64,000 nucleotides of DNA. Origin: Paenibacillus alginolyticus DSM 5050 = NBRC 15375. Its GTDB lineage: Bacteria > Bacillota > Bacilli > Paenibacillales > NBRC-103111. The notes beneath the pieces were generated by a model that did not search any database, was not told where the DNA came from, and saw only the letters and a program-made list of their open reading frames with translations. Positions 63,742 through 64,000 of the stretch are shown in pieces. The translations under genes and the position numbers were made by a program. Location: assembly GCF_000422905.1 (NCBI RefSeq), contig NZ_AUGY01000025.1, positions 1 through 64,000 of the forward strand. Reading direction: 5' to 3'. Every line of letters starts with the position of its first letter. Positions within the stretch are counted from its first letter, which is position 1.

Positions 63742-63891
63742 ATGAGAGTCATTATTACATTAGCGTGTACGGAAACGGGTGACAGAAACTATACAACGAC
63801 GAAGAATAAAAGAACCCAAACCTCTCGTTTGGAGCTGAAAAAGTATTGTCCACGTCTGAAGCGTCACACGCTTCATCGTGAAACACGTTAA
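63742..63891 (+). CDS. rpmG: 50S ribosomal protein L33, zinc-independent form
   Basis: A 49-residue L33 with AGGAGGTGA before ATG 63,742. Zinc-binding L33 has two CxxC pairs; here the positions read CTET and CPRL, so only one Cys of each remains and zinc cannot be held. Such C- copies replace the zinc form under zinc starvation and are under Zur in Bacillus, which agrees with the neighbours. Confidence 0.93.
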   Translation: MRVIITLACTETGDRNYTTTKNKRTQTSRLELKKYCPRLKRHTLHRETR

Positions 63892-63899
63892 TAAACGTA

Positions 63900-63933
63900 G
63901 AAAGTCCGGGCTTACTTGTCCGGGTTTTCTTCT
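63900..63933 (+). terminator. Terminator after rpmG
   Basis: AAAGTCCGG pairs with CCGGGTTTT (two G-U pairs) and a T-rich tail follows. Confidence 0.7.
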
Positions 63934-63972
63934 TTAACGAATGGATTATCCCAAAGGAGGCTGATGGGTTTG

Positions 63973-64000
63973 ATGAGTTTGAATACCCCTGAGGAAAGCG
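63973..64000 (+). CDS. Start of a further gene, cut by the window end
   Basis: AAAGGAGG at 63,953-63,960 is followed by TTG/ATG at 63,970-63,975 and nine codons. Too short to name; given the position it may belong to the zinc group. Confidence 0.4.

Overview
The window reads as chromosome of a spore-forming Firmicute, most likely a Paenibacillus or close relative. Evidence: two small acid-soluble spore proteins (SspI type and alpha/beta type), a YheC/YheD-like spore-coat ATP-grasp protein, YesM/YesN two-component genes beside LplB/YtcP-type sugar ABC permeases, strong GGAGG ribosome sites, TTG/GTG starts and a Zur-like regulon. No rRNA, tRNA or CRISPR array was seen.

Layout. 0.6-10.5 kb: mixed housekeeping genes (FliD-like protein, GNAT acetyltransferase, zwf, a membrane-anchored metallophosphoesterase, prfC, glycosyltransferase plus ATP-grasp, GGDEF-EAL protein). 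10.7-42.8 kb: a large carbohydrate-use island of four blocks. (i) LacI regulator with two Gfo/Idh/MocA oxidoreductases and a ThuA-like protein. (ii) AraC regulator divergent from a GH30 and a GH42 glycosidase. (iii) LacI regulator divergent from a FucI-like isomerase, split transketolase, FGGY kinase and apiosidase-like glycosidase, which I read as a candidate non-oxidative D-apiose pathway. (iv) YesM/YesN system, ABC importer, GH78 rhamnosidase, esterase and two GH3 enzymes. None of the glycosidases shows a signal peptide, so oligosaccharides or glycosides are probably imported and cut inside the cell.

42.9-47 kb is a patchwork of small and broken genes (MtnX-like remnant, XRE regulator with an in-frame stop, beheaded alcohol dehydrogenase) around intact sspI, a KtrA-like gene, a SpoU methyltransferase and an HxlR regulator. 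47.2-50.2 kb is a complete OpuB/OpuC-type osmoprotectant ABC transporter. It is followed by a quinone-oxidoreductase-like gene, a class M sirtuin (SirTM) and a zinc-type macrodomain protein whose C-terminus looks like a radical SAM protein tail. 53-58.8 kb holds an alkyl-sulfatase-like hydrolase, an IS4-type insertion sequence with a frameshifted transposase, a fused or truncated gene pair (unknown AT-rich gene plus SGNH hydrolase) and an ATP-dependent DNA ligase.

59-64 kb: an alpha/beta SASP gene, a four-copy tandem array of ~113-bp units each able to fold into a long hairpin, then a zinc-starvation set (znuC-znuB-znuA, COG0523 GTPase, cysteine-poor rpmG) with Zur-like boxes. The most interesting items are the candidate apiose operon, the tandem hairpin array, two intergenic copies of an apparently structured element at 4.2 and 27.9 kb, a hairpin-plus-Shine-Dalgarno leader shared by two sugar operons, and the SirTM/macrodomain locus with its chimeric ORF.
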